From Adiantum capillus-veneris (taxonomy: Eukaryota > Streptophyta > Polypodiopsida > Polypodiales > Pteridaceae): a stretch of 64,000 nucleotides of DNA. Both the position numbers and the translations under genes were made by a program. The stretch is taken from the NCBI GenBank assembly GCA_014529385.2, contig CM043963.1, positions 505,501 to 569,500 on the forward strand, read 5' to 3'. The notes beneath the pieces were generated by a model. The model did no database searches. It worked only from the letters and a program-made list of their open reading frames with translations, and was not told the DNA's origin. Below are positions 1 to 11,015 of the stretch, piece by piece (position 1 is the stretch's first letter; each line of letters opens with the position of its first letter).

Positions 1-424
1 AAGCTATAAGCACAGTAGGATCGGCAAATGTGTTGGGGTTCAACAACCCAATGTTATCTCTCAACAAACATAATCTCAATAGAGAATCAAACTTCACTCC
101 ATAATCAAACTAATCAGAAAACACAGTCAGAAAACTTCAGTCATACCAAAGTCAGAGCCAAGAGAAGAAAATTCAGACACAGTAAGAAAACTCCATTGAT
201 CAAAAAGCTTGAATACATCTCGACTCTTGTTTGTTTGTTACCCATGACTTCTACCATAAAAAGAGTTACATTTGTCTAACTGAATGTTCTTGGCATACAA
301 ATTCGACTAAGAAAAATCTGACCTAACCACCAAGACTAATTCCGACCAGCATTACATAATCTGATTGAGCACTATTCTGACAATTCTACTACCCTTTCAA
401 GAGTGCAGTATCTCTTACGAGGCT
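1..424 (-). other. 3' end of element A, no readable gene
   Basis: This stretch lies just downstream, on the minus strand, of the protease-like remnant of element A. All frames are broken by stops and no domain is recognisable. By position it should be the 3' tail of A between its last coding domain and its LTR. The LTR itself is not identifiable here and probably lies to the left of the window. Confidence 0.4.
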
Positions 425-1002
425 TCATTTTGAACCAGATTGAACATCGAAAGTGGTTTCTAACGAAGCTTTAGGGACCCATTTGTATATTTCCCTTGAC
501 AAATCAGACTGAATCTTGGGTGCCTCATTCTTTGTTTCAGTCACATAAGTTGAATCTCTAAAAGGTTGTACTATAGGGATAGATGTTTCAACCACTTGAA
601 TATGCAATGTTCCGTTTTGTGTTCCCTCAGGAGGCAATAACTTAGGGACTGTTGCTTGAGTGGCAAGGTTGAGAGTTTGTTTTTGCGTCGTGATACTCTT
701 GGTTTCCCAATCGATAGTACACTTGGTTGCAGGCATCCACTTACATCCCAAGTTTATGTTGCCCTCCATATAACCCACAGGTATGACCAAAAATCTTTGA
801 GCCACGGTCCCATTTTCATTATTGACAACGGTGTGCAAGATTCCAAAGACAGTAGTTTTCTTCTTGTTAATACCCTTGACTTGGATGGTACTCTCGGATA
901 AAGATGTATTTCCTAACTGACACCACACTCCATAAGATAACAGATTATGTTTAGCTCCTATGTCCAATAAAATGTTATATAGCACCTTTTCATAGGTGCT
1001 AT
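425..1002 (-). pseudogene. Element A: retropepsin-like domain encoded after integrase
   Basis: On the minus strand this reads as an aspartic-protease-like fold. An N-terminal strand ends in LLDIGAKHNLLSYGVW, matching LLDSGFQANLISYGLY of element E at about 58617, and a later LGCKWMPA segment stands where retropepsins have the second conserved strand (LGQPW in E). The catalytic triplet is D-I-G rather than D-S/T-G, so activity is doubtful. The C-terminus carries YKWVPKASL, one of the Trp-x-Pro-Lys motifs typical of this lineage's tail. The open frame enters element B's LTR at 1003, which is the insertion junction; the upstream coding part of A resumes beyond 13393. The order in A is therefore integrase, then protease-like domain. 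The domain call rests on similarity to the E and C copies. Confidence 0.7.
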
Positions 1003-3746
<2,744 letters not shown>

Positions 3747-3760
3747 TTAGCCCTCCCCCA
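3747..3760 (-). promoter_or_regulatory. Element B polypurine tract
   Basis: On the minus strand the bases directly before the 3' LTR read TGGGGGAGGGCTAA, the expected plus-strand primer for reverse transcription. This fixes the element's orientation. Confidence 0.85.
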
Positions 3761-3774
3761 GGATGATGGTATAT

Positions 3775-6700
3775 TCATGTACCATCATAAAGAATCTTTT
3801 CCAAAGAGAGTGCTTCAGAGTCCTTGACAAGATCTTCATTGTTTGGACCCTTGGAATTTTGGTTTGTGTTACACTCATGCTTCATGGAACAATACTTACA
3901 TGGGATAGTTGCATTTTGCTCTGGTAGATCCTTTGGTAGAAGGTGACTCAAGTAAGGCTTCAAGCGATAGCAGTTTACCTTCCTGGAGTGCTCTTTCCCA
4001 TTCAAGTCCATAAGTTGATAGTAACTTGAATTGAAAGCCTTCTTGACTATGTATGGCCCCTGCCATCTTGTTTCAAATTTGGCATCAAAACGATTATCGA
4101 GTCGATTGTCATACCTTAGGACAAGATCTCCTTCATTGATGCCTTTGTCCTGCAGTTTCTTGTCAAGCTTCTCCTTTGTCTGTGTGGCTTTCCTCTTATA
4201 ACACTCGTATGCTGCTTCTGTTTTCCACTCAAGCTCAGCTAAGGTAAGAAGTCGATCCATCCATGCTTCTTGATCATCTTGTGCTGATTTTCCATGAAGT
4301 CGCATTGTTGGAATATTTAGTTCAATTGGCTGTAAAGCCTCTTGACCATAGACCAAGTGAAATGGTGTGAACTCCGTGGCTTCCCTATATGTGGTTCGAT
4401 ACGCCCACAAGGCACCATCCAAGAAGTCATCCCACAACTTTGTCTTGTTTTTCACCATCTTTCTAATGATGCCTGCAATGACACCATTAGATTTTTCTAC
4501 CAAACCATTTGATTGGGGATAGTAGGGTGTACTGTGGCGATGTAGAATGCGAAGTTCTTCACAGACTTCTGTGAGCAATCCCTTTCTAAACCCTGAACCA
4601 TTATCAGAAACAATCTCCAAAGGTGTGCCAAATCTACAACAAATGTGAGTGTAGATGAATTTGCTCACTGTCCTCTCATTTACCTTTGCCACACTTTGTG
4701 CTTCCACCCACCTAGTCATATAGTCTACAGCCACTAGAATGTAGAGTTTACCATTTTTTTTCCTAGGCAGAGGACCCATAGCATCAATACCCCACTTTTC
4801 AAAGGGTCCATTTGCAAGCACGATTTGCCTTGGACCATAAATCAATCTTCTATTCCCATTTACCTGACAATTGTGACAACTTTTACACCAATGTTGGACA
4901 TCCACATGTAGACTTGGCCAAACATACCCCGCAAGCAAAATCTTCTTCACAGTTAATTCTTGGGAAAAATGACCACCACATGCCTCTTCATGCAAACCTT
5001 TTAGAATGGCTGGAATTTCCACGATAGTTGGTACTCTTCTGCACACTTTATCCTTTCCTCTTTGATAGAGGGAGCCTTCTAGGAAGAGATACATGCTTGC
5101 CTTCTTCATGAGTCTCCTCTTCTGAGCTTTTGTGAAGTCTGGTGGAAACTCACCCTCCAAAATGTAGCCAATGATGGGAGCCAATGACTCCAATCCTTGG
5201 TACCTCGGTTGCTTCACAGCAGCCGCTACCATGATGACCTGCACTTCTTTCTTTACACATGCAACGGCTTGTTGTGCAAGTAAATCAGCATCTTCATTTT
5301 GTTTCCTAGGAATATGATATAATTGCACCTCCTCAAATTGATTAAATAGCCTACGAATGGTATGAACTTTGGCCCTTAGTCTTTCATTTTTGCATGCCCA
5401 AATGTCTAAAATCTGCTTCACAATGAGAAGTGCATCCCCTTTTACCATGAGACGTTGTATACCATGGCCAATGCATATTTTTAAACCATGAAGTAGTGTG
5501 TCATATTCTGCTTCATTGTTGCTAGCTGAACTTGGTAGATTGAACTTCTCTTTCATGACCACCTCTCCACTTGGGTTGAGCAACACTAGCCCTCCCCCTG
5601 CTTTTCCTGTGGCTCGACGAAAAGCTCCATCAAAGAACAAGGTAAAAGCATTCGGAATACTTTTTGGTGGTGGCAATGGTAGGGTCTTTACTTCAGGCAC
5701 CTTAATCTCCTTTTCATGCACCCTATAAATGAGAATCCCTGCCAATTGTGCACGCACACTATCTTCTACCTTGAAAGAGTATTGAAACTCTTGCAACTTC
5801 ATAATCCACTTTGAGATCCTAGTACTAAGATTCATTTGAGATGACACCCAAGGGAACAAATTCTCTGTGGTGAGGATTACAAAAGGTTTTGGGAGCAAGT
5901 AGGATCTAAACTTCCTTATCGCAAACATGAGAGAAAGCATCATGAGTTCTACCTCCCTGTAGCCTCTCTCTAAAGCATTCATGACCCTACTAGCAAAGTA
6001 GATGGGCCGCATCCTGGTACTATAGGGATCTTGTTGTAGCAAAACTGCACCAATTGTTTCTTTCCCAGCACTAGAGCTAACAAAGAATGTGTACTCCCAA
6101 CAAGGAGGCATGAGTGTTGGTAGCTCTGACAAAATGGCTTTAATGTTACAAAAGTACTCTTCAAGCTCATCAGACCATGCAAATTCTACTTGTTGTGTCA
6201 ACTTTTGCAAAGGGTGAAGTAACTCCGAGGCTAAGTGAATGAAGCGTGACATATACTTCACCTTTTGAATGAATGAGATGACCTCCTTAAGACTCTTGGG
6301 TGATGGTAGCTCAATAAGAGCCTTTGCCTTTGAAGGATCCACTTCAATGCCTTTGTAAGAAACTTTATGACCAAGCAAGATTACTTCATCCTCACCTATA
6401 TGGCACTTGTCGGGGTTGAGTTGACCTCCCATGTCGTAGAGCTTCTTTAAACCTTCTTCTACCCTTTGTAGATGCAATGATTTTGAGCTATAAATACAGA
6501 AATCATCAACGAACACCCTAATTGACTTTTCAAAGAATGCTTGAAACACCATATTCATGAAACGTTGGAATGTTATAGGAGCATTTGTCAGACCAAATGG
6601 CATGACTCTAAAAGCATAACAACCCCAAGGAGTGATAAAGGTTGTTTTCAATTGATCCTCCAATGCAATCCCTATTTGAAAGTAACCTGAGTAACCATCG

Positions 6701-8961
6701 CACACAGTGTACTTCTCATGACCAGCTACCTCATTTAGTATCTCATCCTGGAATGGGAGGGGAAAGTGATCTCTTTTTGTTGCCTCATTGAGGGGACGGT
6801 AATCCACACACACCCTCCACTTGCCTTTTTTCTTAGGAGTGACAACAACAGGAGAGACCCACTCTGAATTCTCCACTGGATAAATGAAACCTACTGCTAG
6901 AAGCTTTCTTACCTCCTTGAGTAGAGCCTGTTCCTTTATAACTCTTAGCCTTCGTAGCTTCTGAGCTTTAGGTGTGGCCTCAGGCTTTAATTCAATCTTG
7001 TGTTGAACAACATCTACCCCATGCACGTCGGTGTAGTCTTTAGCAAAAAGCCTAGGAAACTTCCTTAGTACACATTTGAACTCCTCTCTTTCATCCTTTG
7101 TAAGTGTTGTTGATAGCATACCTTCCAGCATCCCTTCATCTTGAACACCTTCGTTCTCTTGAGGACCTACCTCCTCCAAGCCTTGACAAGAGGTCTCTTG
7201 GTTGCTTGGCTTAAACCTTATCCCCATGACTTCGATGGAAGACTCCTCTTCAGTAATGCTGCCGCTACTTTCTTCTTCTGAAGTGCTATCGGTCCAACCT
7301 TCTTCCGTCTCACTTTGAGATGATTCTTCATGGAGCTCCTCTTGGCGTTGCTCCTTCATGTCAAAGACAACCTTCTTATGATTTTCGTTCCTGCAAATTA
7401 GCTTTCCACTCTCCCAATCCTGCAAAGCTCGCATTTTCATTAGCCATGGTCTCCCTAGGATAAATGGGTAACCACTTCCCTTGGTCGACATAACATAAAA
7501 ATCCACCGCTTTCTTAATGCCAAAGGCCTCCACAAAAACATTTTTACAAATGCCTACGCACCTAGCCTTGCTATTGTTTGCCATCTTGACCTTAATTTCA
7601 GGTGTCTCATGGATGTGCATGCCTAGTTTTTGCATGAGTCCCTCTATCATGATGCAAATTTGTGCACCCCCATCAACTAGACCTTTCCTAACCAATCTCC
7701 CTTTTATGTAACAATCTAGCACAGGTGTAATGTCCTCATTCATTTCAGCTTGTGCAATTTTTACAACAGGCACACTCTCTTTCACCTTTCTCCTAGTGCT
7801 AATTGCCCTTGTTAAATCCCTCCTAACTTGTGGACATAATGCAAGAAATTGAGGCCATGAGATATCAGGACCCTTACCTCTCATGTCTTCCAACATGTTG
7901 TATGGAGCCATTCCATGTCCAAGAGGAAAGTCTTGGAGGTTGATACGACGTCGAGTCCTCTTAGCTTCCTTGGTCTCCTTTGCCTTCTTTTCTCGTCCAT
8001 GGTCACTTTGTGATGTAACTCCTTCTTTCTCCTTACCTTTCCCTCGGCCACGCTTAATGCCATTTACTTCCATGTCAACCTCTCTTGAATTTTTCACCTC
8101 TACCACATGCACATTTGGGTCTGGCAAAGGTGGAACTCCTTCCACTCCTTGTGGAGGTGGTCTTGCTCCATTTGGCATTTGTATAAGCCGTGGTTGCTGA
8201 CTAGTTCCTTCACCTGCATTCATCACTGGGTAATTCAAGTTAGGTCTCCCTGGCTCCCCACGGGGCCAAGGACAATTATACATCCCATGTCCAGAATCAC
8301 CGCAATTCCAACATTGCAAGACTCTCCTAGTTCGTGGCTCTCTCTCTTCTGACTTCCTTGCTTGTCCCTTTGGACCTACAGCTTGTGCAAGGTCATTTGA
8401 CAAGCTGCTTAAAGATTCATCTAACTTCTCAATCACTTCAGCCGTTACCTCAGGAAGCTCCCTAGATGTTGATGCTTGTGACTTACCTTTGGGTCTAAGA
8501 CCTTCTATTGGAACCTCTACCCTTAAGCACTTGAGTTTCCTATACTTCTCAGCAGCCCTAGTTTCAGCTGCATCAAAAGTAGCAGGTGCACCCGTCTCAA
8601 CTTTTACCTTAAGGTCAGGAAAGAGTCCGGCTATGAACCTCTCCTTCTTTAAAAATTTTGCACCATCACCAGGGTTAGCAACATTTCGTATCCATAGAGC
8701 CCAAAGACGTAGAAACTCTTGCTTGTACAAGTAGTAGTCATCTAAGTCTTTTTGCTTATGAGAAACAATGTCTTGCCATAGTTTTTGAGTGTTTTGGGGA
8801 TCAAAGAAGTATCTCTTAAAACGATTCAAAACTTCTATGTAATTCCCCTTAACTTCCTTAGGCAAAGAGTCAAACCAAGTACTAGCATCTTTCCTAAGGA
8901 CCACCTTAAACATTTCTACACGTTCTTGATCGGTTACTATCCTCTTGATACGGCAAGACAT
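3775..8961 (-). CDS. gag-pol: Element B gag-pol polyprotein (1728 aa)
   Basis: Uninterrupted frame from an ATG. Domains by rough residue: retrotransposon gag core 20-120 (DASTWFDSLP start); CCHC knuckle CWNCGDSGHGMYNC near 215; basic linker; protease near 431 with VDGGAQ and later ILGRPWL, the D-G-G form being common in Tat-type elements; acidic linker; RT about 680-900 with FVDDFCIYS near 816; a first RNase H near 958 whose usual VDAS is replaced by FVSSS; an archaeal-type RNase H near 1108 with FFDGA, NNEAEY and GDA; integrase with an H-H-C-C finger near 1323 and D-D-E core in IDAMGP, VSDNGSG and LVEKSNG; then a WQGPY module. The missing first-RNase-H aspartate fits the known pattern where the second RNase H takes over. 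The true gag start probably lies upstream but out of frame (see 8962-9047). Confidence 0.92.
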   Translation of the reverse strand: MSCRIKRIVTDQERVEMFKVVLRKDASTWFDSLPKEVKGNYIEVLNRFKRYFFDPQNTQKLWQDIVSHKQKDLDDYYLYKQEFLRLWALWIRNVANPGDGAKFLKKERFIAGLFPDLKVKVETGAPATFDAAETRAAEKYRKLKCLRVEVPIEGLRPKGKSQASTSRELPEVTAEVIEKLDESLSSLSNDLAQAVGPKGQARKSEEREPRTRRVLQCWNCGDSGHGMYNCPWPRGEPGRPNLNYPVMNAGEGTSQQPRLIQMPNGARPPPQGVEGVPPLPDPNVHVVEVKNSREVDMEVNGIKRGRGKGKEKEGVTSQSDHGREKKAKETKEAKRTRRRINLQDFPLGHGMAPYNMLEDMRGKGPDISWPQFLALCPQVRRDLTRAISTRRKVKESVPVVKIAQAEMNEDITPVLDCYIKGRLVRKGLVDGGAQICIMIEGLMQKLGMHIHETPEIKVKMANNSKARCVGICKNVFVEAFGIKKAVDFYVMSTKGSGYPFILGRPWLMKMRALQDWESGKLICRNENHKKVVFDMKEQRQEELHEESSQSETEEGWTDSTSEEESSGSITEEESSIEVMGIRFKPSNQETSCQGLEEVGPQENEGVQDEGMLEGMLSTTLTKDEREEFKCVLRKFPRLFAKDYTDVHGVDVVQHKIELKPEATPKAQKLRRLRVIKEQALLKEVRKLLAVGFIYPVENSEWVSPVVVTPKKKGKWRVCVDYRPLNEATKRDHFPLPFQDEILNEVAGHEKYTVCDGYSGYFQIGIALEDQLKTTFITPWGCYAFRVMPFGLTNAPITFQRFMNMVFQAFFEKSIRVFVDDFCIYSSKSLHLQRVEEGLKKLYDMGGQLNPDKCHIGEDEVILLGHKVSYKGIEVDPSKAKALIELPSPKSLKEVISFIQKVKYMSRFIHLASELLHPLQKLTQQVEFAWSDELEEYFCNIKAILSELPTLMPPCWEYTFFVSSSAGKETIGAVLLQQDPYSTRMRPIYFASRVMNALERGYREVELMMLSLMFAIRKFRSYLLPKPFVILTTENLFPWVSSQMNLSTRISKWIMKLQEFQYSFKVEDSVRAQLAGILIYRVHEKEIKVPEVKTLPLPPPKSIPNAFTLFFDGAFRRATGKAGGGLVLLNPSGEVVMKEKFNLPSSASNNEAEYDTLLHGLKICIGHGIQRLMVKGDALLIVKQILDIWACKNERLRAKVHTIRRLFNQFEEVQLYHIPRKQNEDADLLAQQAVACVKKEVQVIMVAAAVKQPRYQGLESLAPIIGYILEGEFPPDFTKAQKRRLMKKASMYLFLEGSLYQRGKDKVCRRVPTIVEIPAILKGLHEEACGGHFSQELTVKKILLAGYVWPSLHVDVQHWCKSCHNCQVNGNRRLIYGPRQIVLANGPFEKWGIDAMGPLPRKKNGKLYILVAVDYMTRWVEAQSVAKVNERTVSKFIYTHICCRFGTPLEIVSDNGSGFRKGLLTEVCEELRILHRHSTPYYPQSNGLVEKSNGVIAGIIRKMVKNKTKLWDDFLDGALWAYRTTYREATEFTPFHLVYGQEALQPIELNIPTMRLHGKSAQDDQEAWMDRLLTLAELEWKTEAAYECYKRKATQTKEKLDKKLQDKGINEGDLVLRYDNRLDNRFDAKFETRWQGPYIVKKAFNSSYYQLMDLNGKEHSRKVNCYRLKPYLSHLLPKDLPEQNATIPCKYCSMKHECNTNQNSKGPNNEDLVKDSEALSLEKILYDGT

Positions 8962-9047
8962 CTTGAAATTTGCTAAAATAATTCTGCATCCTCTCCAGGT
9001 TCTCCAAAGAAAAGAGGATATCCAGACATTTGGCGTTGGCTCTCCAT
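8962..9047 (-). pseudogene. Frameshifted gag N-terminus of element B
   Basis: An ATG at 9047 opens a short minus-strand frame, MESQRQMSGYPLFFGEPGED, typical of a gag beginning (F-x-GEPGEDA). It stops after about 24 codons. The same alignment continues in the gag-pol frame as LANFKMSCRIK, so a single-base indel near 8980 seems to separate the natural start from the long frame. Translation from the internal ATG at 8961 would lose this segment. Confidence 0.6.
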
Positions 9048-9096
9048 TATTATGAAAGATTACAACACGAGTTACAATAAGGGATACAATAGAGAT

Positions 9097-9555
9097 TTAG
9101 AACCACTCGCCTGCAAATGAAGAAGTAAGAAAATACCACTCTAGGTTTTCTTCTTCAGCTATCCAAGCTTCAATGAGGTCTCGATTTGTTTGATCAAAAC
9201 AAAAAGGTAGACTATTGATGAGCTCTAAGAAGGGTTGAAATTCTTCAAAGCTAAGCCGATAAACAGAAATCTCTAGAACTTCATTTCCTGGATCCAAAAG
9301 AGCAACCACGTCCCAAGTGATAAATTGCACTTGCTCTACAATTCCCAACACACAAGCGGTTTGTATAAAAACTAGATCTTCATGCTCGTCGAAGGCCGTG
9401 AGAAAGTAGCAATTGACTAGGAGCTCCTTTCCTTCGAGTTCCACACAGTCGGAGTGAGGCAACCTTCTCAAAATTTCATAAAGAACATCCTCATCAAGTC
9501 CAATCAAGTTTGCAAGATTTAAAGACTCCACTTGTGCTACAAAATTCCTGGACAA
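9097..9555 (-). CDS. Element B leader ORF b2, function unknown
   Basis: About 150 residues between the 5' LTR and gag; no ATG at the open-frame start, so the initiation point is uncertain. It is clearly related to the neighbouring ORF b1: both contain a leucine-rich opening ending in RRLPH/RHLPH, a segment D/E-x-x-F-I-Q-x-x-C-x-L-x-x-V, and a block RLxFxEFxPxLxLINSLPF. A weaker match to element F's N-terminal gag (LEG, then DALQLLLARRLKVVERV) suggests it derives from an N-terminal gag-like domain. It shares frame with gag-pol but is separated by a stop at 9097-9099. Extra genes before gag are known in Ogre elements of the Tat group; relation to those is not shown. Confidence 0.55.
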   Translation of the reverse strand: MSRNFVAQVESLNLANLIGLDEDVLYEILRRLPHSDCVELEGKELLVNCYFLTAFDEHEDLVFIQTACVLGIVEQVQFITWDVVALLDPGNEVLEISVYRLSFEEFQPFLELINSLPFCFDQTNRDLIEAWIAEEENLEWYFLTSSFAGEWF

Positions 9556-9601
9556 AAACTCCTTTGGATTATGGTTAAATCATTCAAAAGCATAAAGAGA
9601 T

Positions 9602-10156
9602 TTACAATGTCTCTATGAACAAAGTGTCATAGAAAGTAGAGAAGGATGAGAATTTATACAAATTTGCAATCTTCTCTATGCTCTCTTTATTAAGACAAGC
9701 TCTGAATAGCTCCCTATCTCCTTTGTTGAAAGCGAAAGGAAGACTATTAATAAGACGCAAATGAGGGAAAAATTCACCAAATGTGAGCCTATGAAGCATG
9801 AACTCTGGCCGCAAGTTTCCTGAAGAGTCTTTCTCAATGGTGAAATGCACTCGCCAAACGCCAAATTTCACTCTATTTACCAATCTTAGGGCACACACTA
9901 GTTGGATGAATGCGTGGTCTTCCTTAGTGCCCAACAACAAGAGGAAAATGGAATCCACGCGTAAGACCTTCCGTCTTAACTTCACCACCCTCTTGTTATG
10001 AGGGAGATGCCTTACTACTTGCTCCTGCAACTCAATTGGTAATAGAGCTAGATCTCTAAGGATTGAACTTTCACTGCACACACATTCCCAATTAGAACAA
10101 ATGATCGTTTTTTTGTTTCTTGTAACAACTTGGACAAAGAAAAAACAAACATACAC
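9602..10156 (-). CDS. Element B leader ORF b1, paralogue of b2
   Basis: About 184 residues, open from a GTG; no obvious ATG, so it may be part of a longer read-through or spliced product. It shares with b2 the RHLPH, EDHAFIQLVCALRLVNRV and LHRLTFGEFFPHLRLINSLP blocks, at a period of roughly 530 bp. The pair therefore arose by tandem duplication inside the leader. It is in a different frame from b2 and gag-pol. No enzyme motif, signal peptide or zinc knuckle is visible. The open length over two diverged copies argues for past coding function. Confidence 0.55.
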   Translation of the reverse strand: MYVCFFFVQVVTRNKKTIICSNWECVCSESSILRDLALLPIELQEQVVRHLPHNKRVVKLRRKVLRVDSIFLLLLGTKEDHAFIQLVCALRLVNRVKFGVWRVHFTIEKDSSGNLRPEFMLHRLTFGEFFPHLRLINSLPFAFNKGDRELFRACLNKESIEKIANLYKFSSFSTFYDTLFIETL

Positions 10157-10182
10157 ACTATTTTGCCGGGCTGCACTTCATT

Positions 10183-10401
10183 TTAAAATAAAATGAACAC
10201 ATGTACATCAAAAGAAGTGTGGTAGTTGATGAGAGGTAGAATGACAGGGTTTGGTGATGCAAGAATTTCTCCTACTCTTTGGGCACCAAACATGAACACC
10301 ATTCGTTGTTGAAAATGGATCTGTCTACTAATTGCAACGTTTATTCTAATGTGTGGAGTAAAATGAAAGGGAAAAGCCTCTATTCCTGGGCCATTATCCA
10401 T
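10183..10401 (-). CDS. Element B leader ORF a2, small repeated peptide
   Basis: 72 residues from an ATG. Its last 60 residues align with ORF a1 just upstream: GxxRxGEI, NPxILPLIxY and a DVxxFxLF end placed directly before each stop. The two units are about 219 bp apart and in the same frame. No family is recognised. It could be a remnant of a single duplicated exon-like module rather than a separate gene. Confidence 0.45.
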   Translation of the reverse strand: MDNGPGIEAFPFHFTPHIRINVAISRQIHFQQRMVFMFGAQRVGEILASPNPVILPLINYHTSFDVHVFILF

Positions 10402-10422
10402 GGCCTATGCATGTCCTAATGC

Positions 10423-10620
10423 TTAGAATAACACAAAAATATAGACGTCCAAGCTAATATCGTACCTAATGAGAGGCAAAATAAAAGGATTTACCGAAGT
10501 GTTTATCTCGCCTAGCCTAAGAGGACCTAAAATTCTACGAATTACTCGCTGAAATTGCAACTTAGTACTAACAATTATGTGTACCTTTTGCCTTGCAATG
10601 GGAATGAAGGGACCATACAA
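10423..10620 (-). CDS. Element B leader ORF a1, paralogue of a2
   Basis: 65 residues, open from a TTG, first coding-like stretch after the primer site. The pattern FQRVIRRILGPLRLGEI, NPFILPLIRY, DVYIFVLF matches a2 over about 60 positions. It is in frame with a2, b2 and gag-pol, separated by stops. Function unknown; coding status depends on whether the stops are bypassed or spliced. Confidence 0.42.
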   Translation of the reverse strand: MYGPFIPIARQKVHIIVSTKLQFQRVIRRILGPLRLGEINTSVNPFILPLIRYDISLDVYIFVLF

Positions 10621-10691
10621 ATTTTAGTGATTCATGCAAACTACTTGACTATGCTAAAGGTTGATTCTACACAAAACATACACAAGCCTGT

Positions 10692-10709
10692 TCCTCAGTG
10701 GGGGCACCA
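10692..10709 (-). promoter_or_regulatory. Element B primer-binding site candidate
   Basis: On the minus strand, three bases after the 5' LTR, the sequence TGGTGCCCCCACTGAGGA begins with the TGG that pairs with a tRNA CCA end. The matching tRNA cannot be assigned by eye. Position and TGG start support the call. Confidence 0.6.
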
Positions 10710-10712
10710 ATT

Positions 10713-10971
10713 TGAGGCGGTCCGGGGTGGGCAACAAGAAGAGCAACCTCTAGACACCCTTCAAGGCTCCTGTGCTGCTCAATGGGGCTGGGGCACAACA
10801 CAACACAAACCAAAACAACAAACCCACAGCCAAATCCCAACTACACAAGGGGCACCACCTAGTTTAACAGCGAACTAGGACGAAAAAGAGTAGAATCGTT
10901 AGAGCAACCCACAAACAAGCAAGGAATTTACACTAACCCTAACACCAATGGAACACTCTCACACACTAAAA

Positions 10972-11015
<44 letters not shown>

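Noticed and set aside
7671-7680. D-G-G in element B protease as a disabling mutation
   Set aside because: D-G-G is frequent in Tat-type plant elements, so it is probably a lineage variant.
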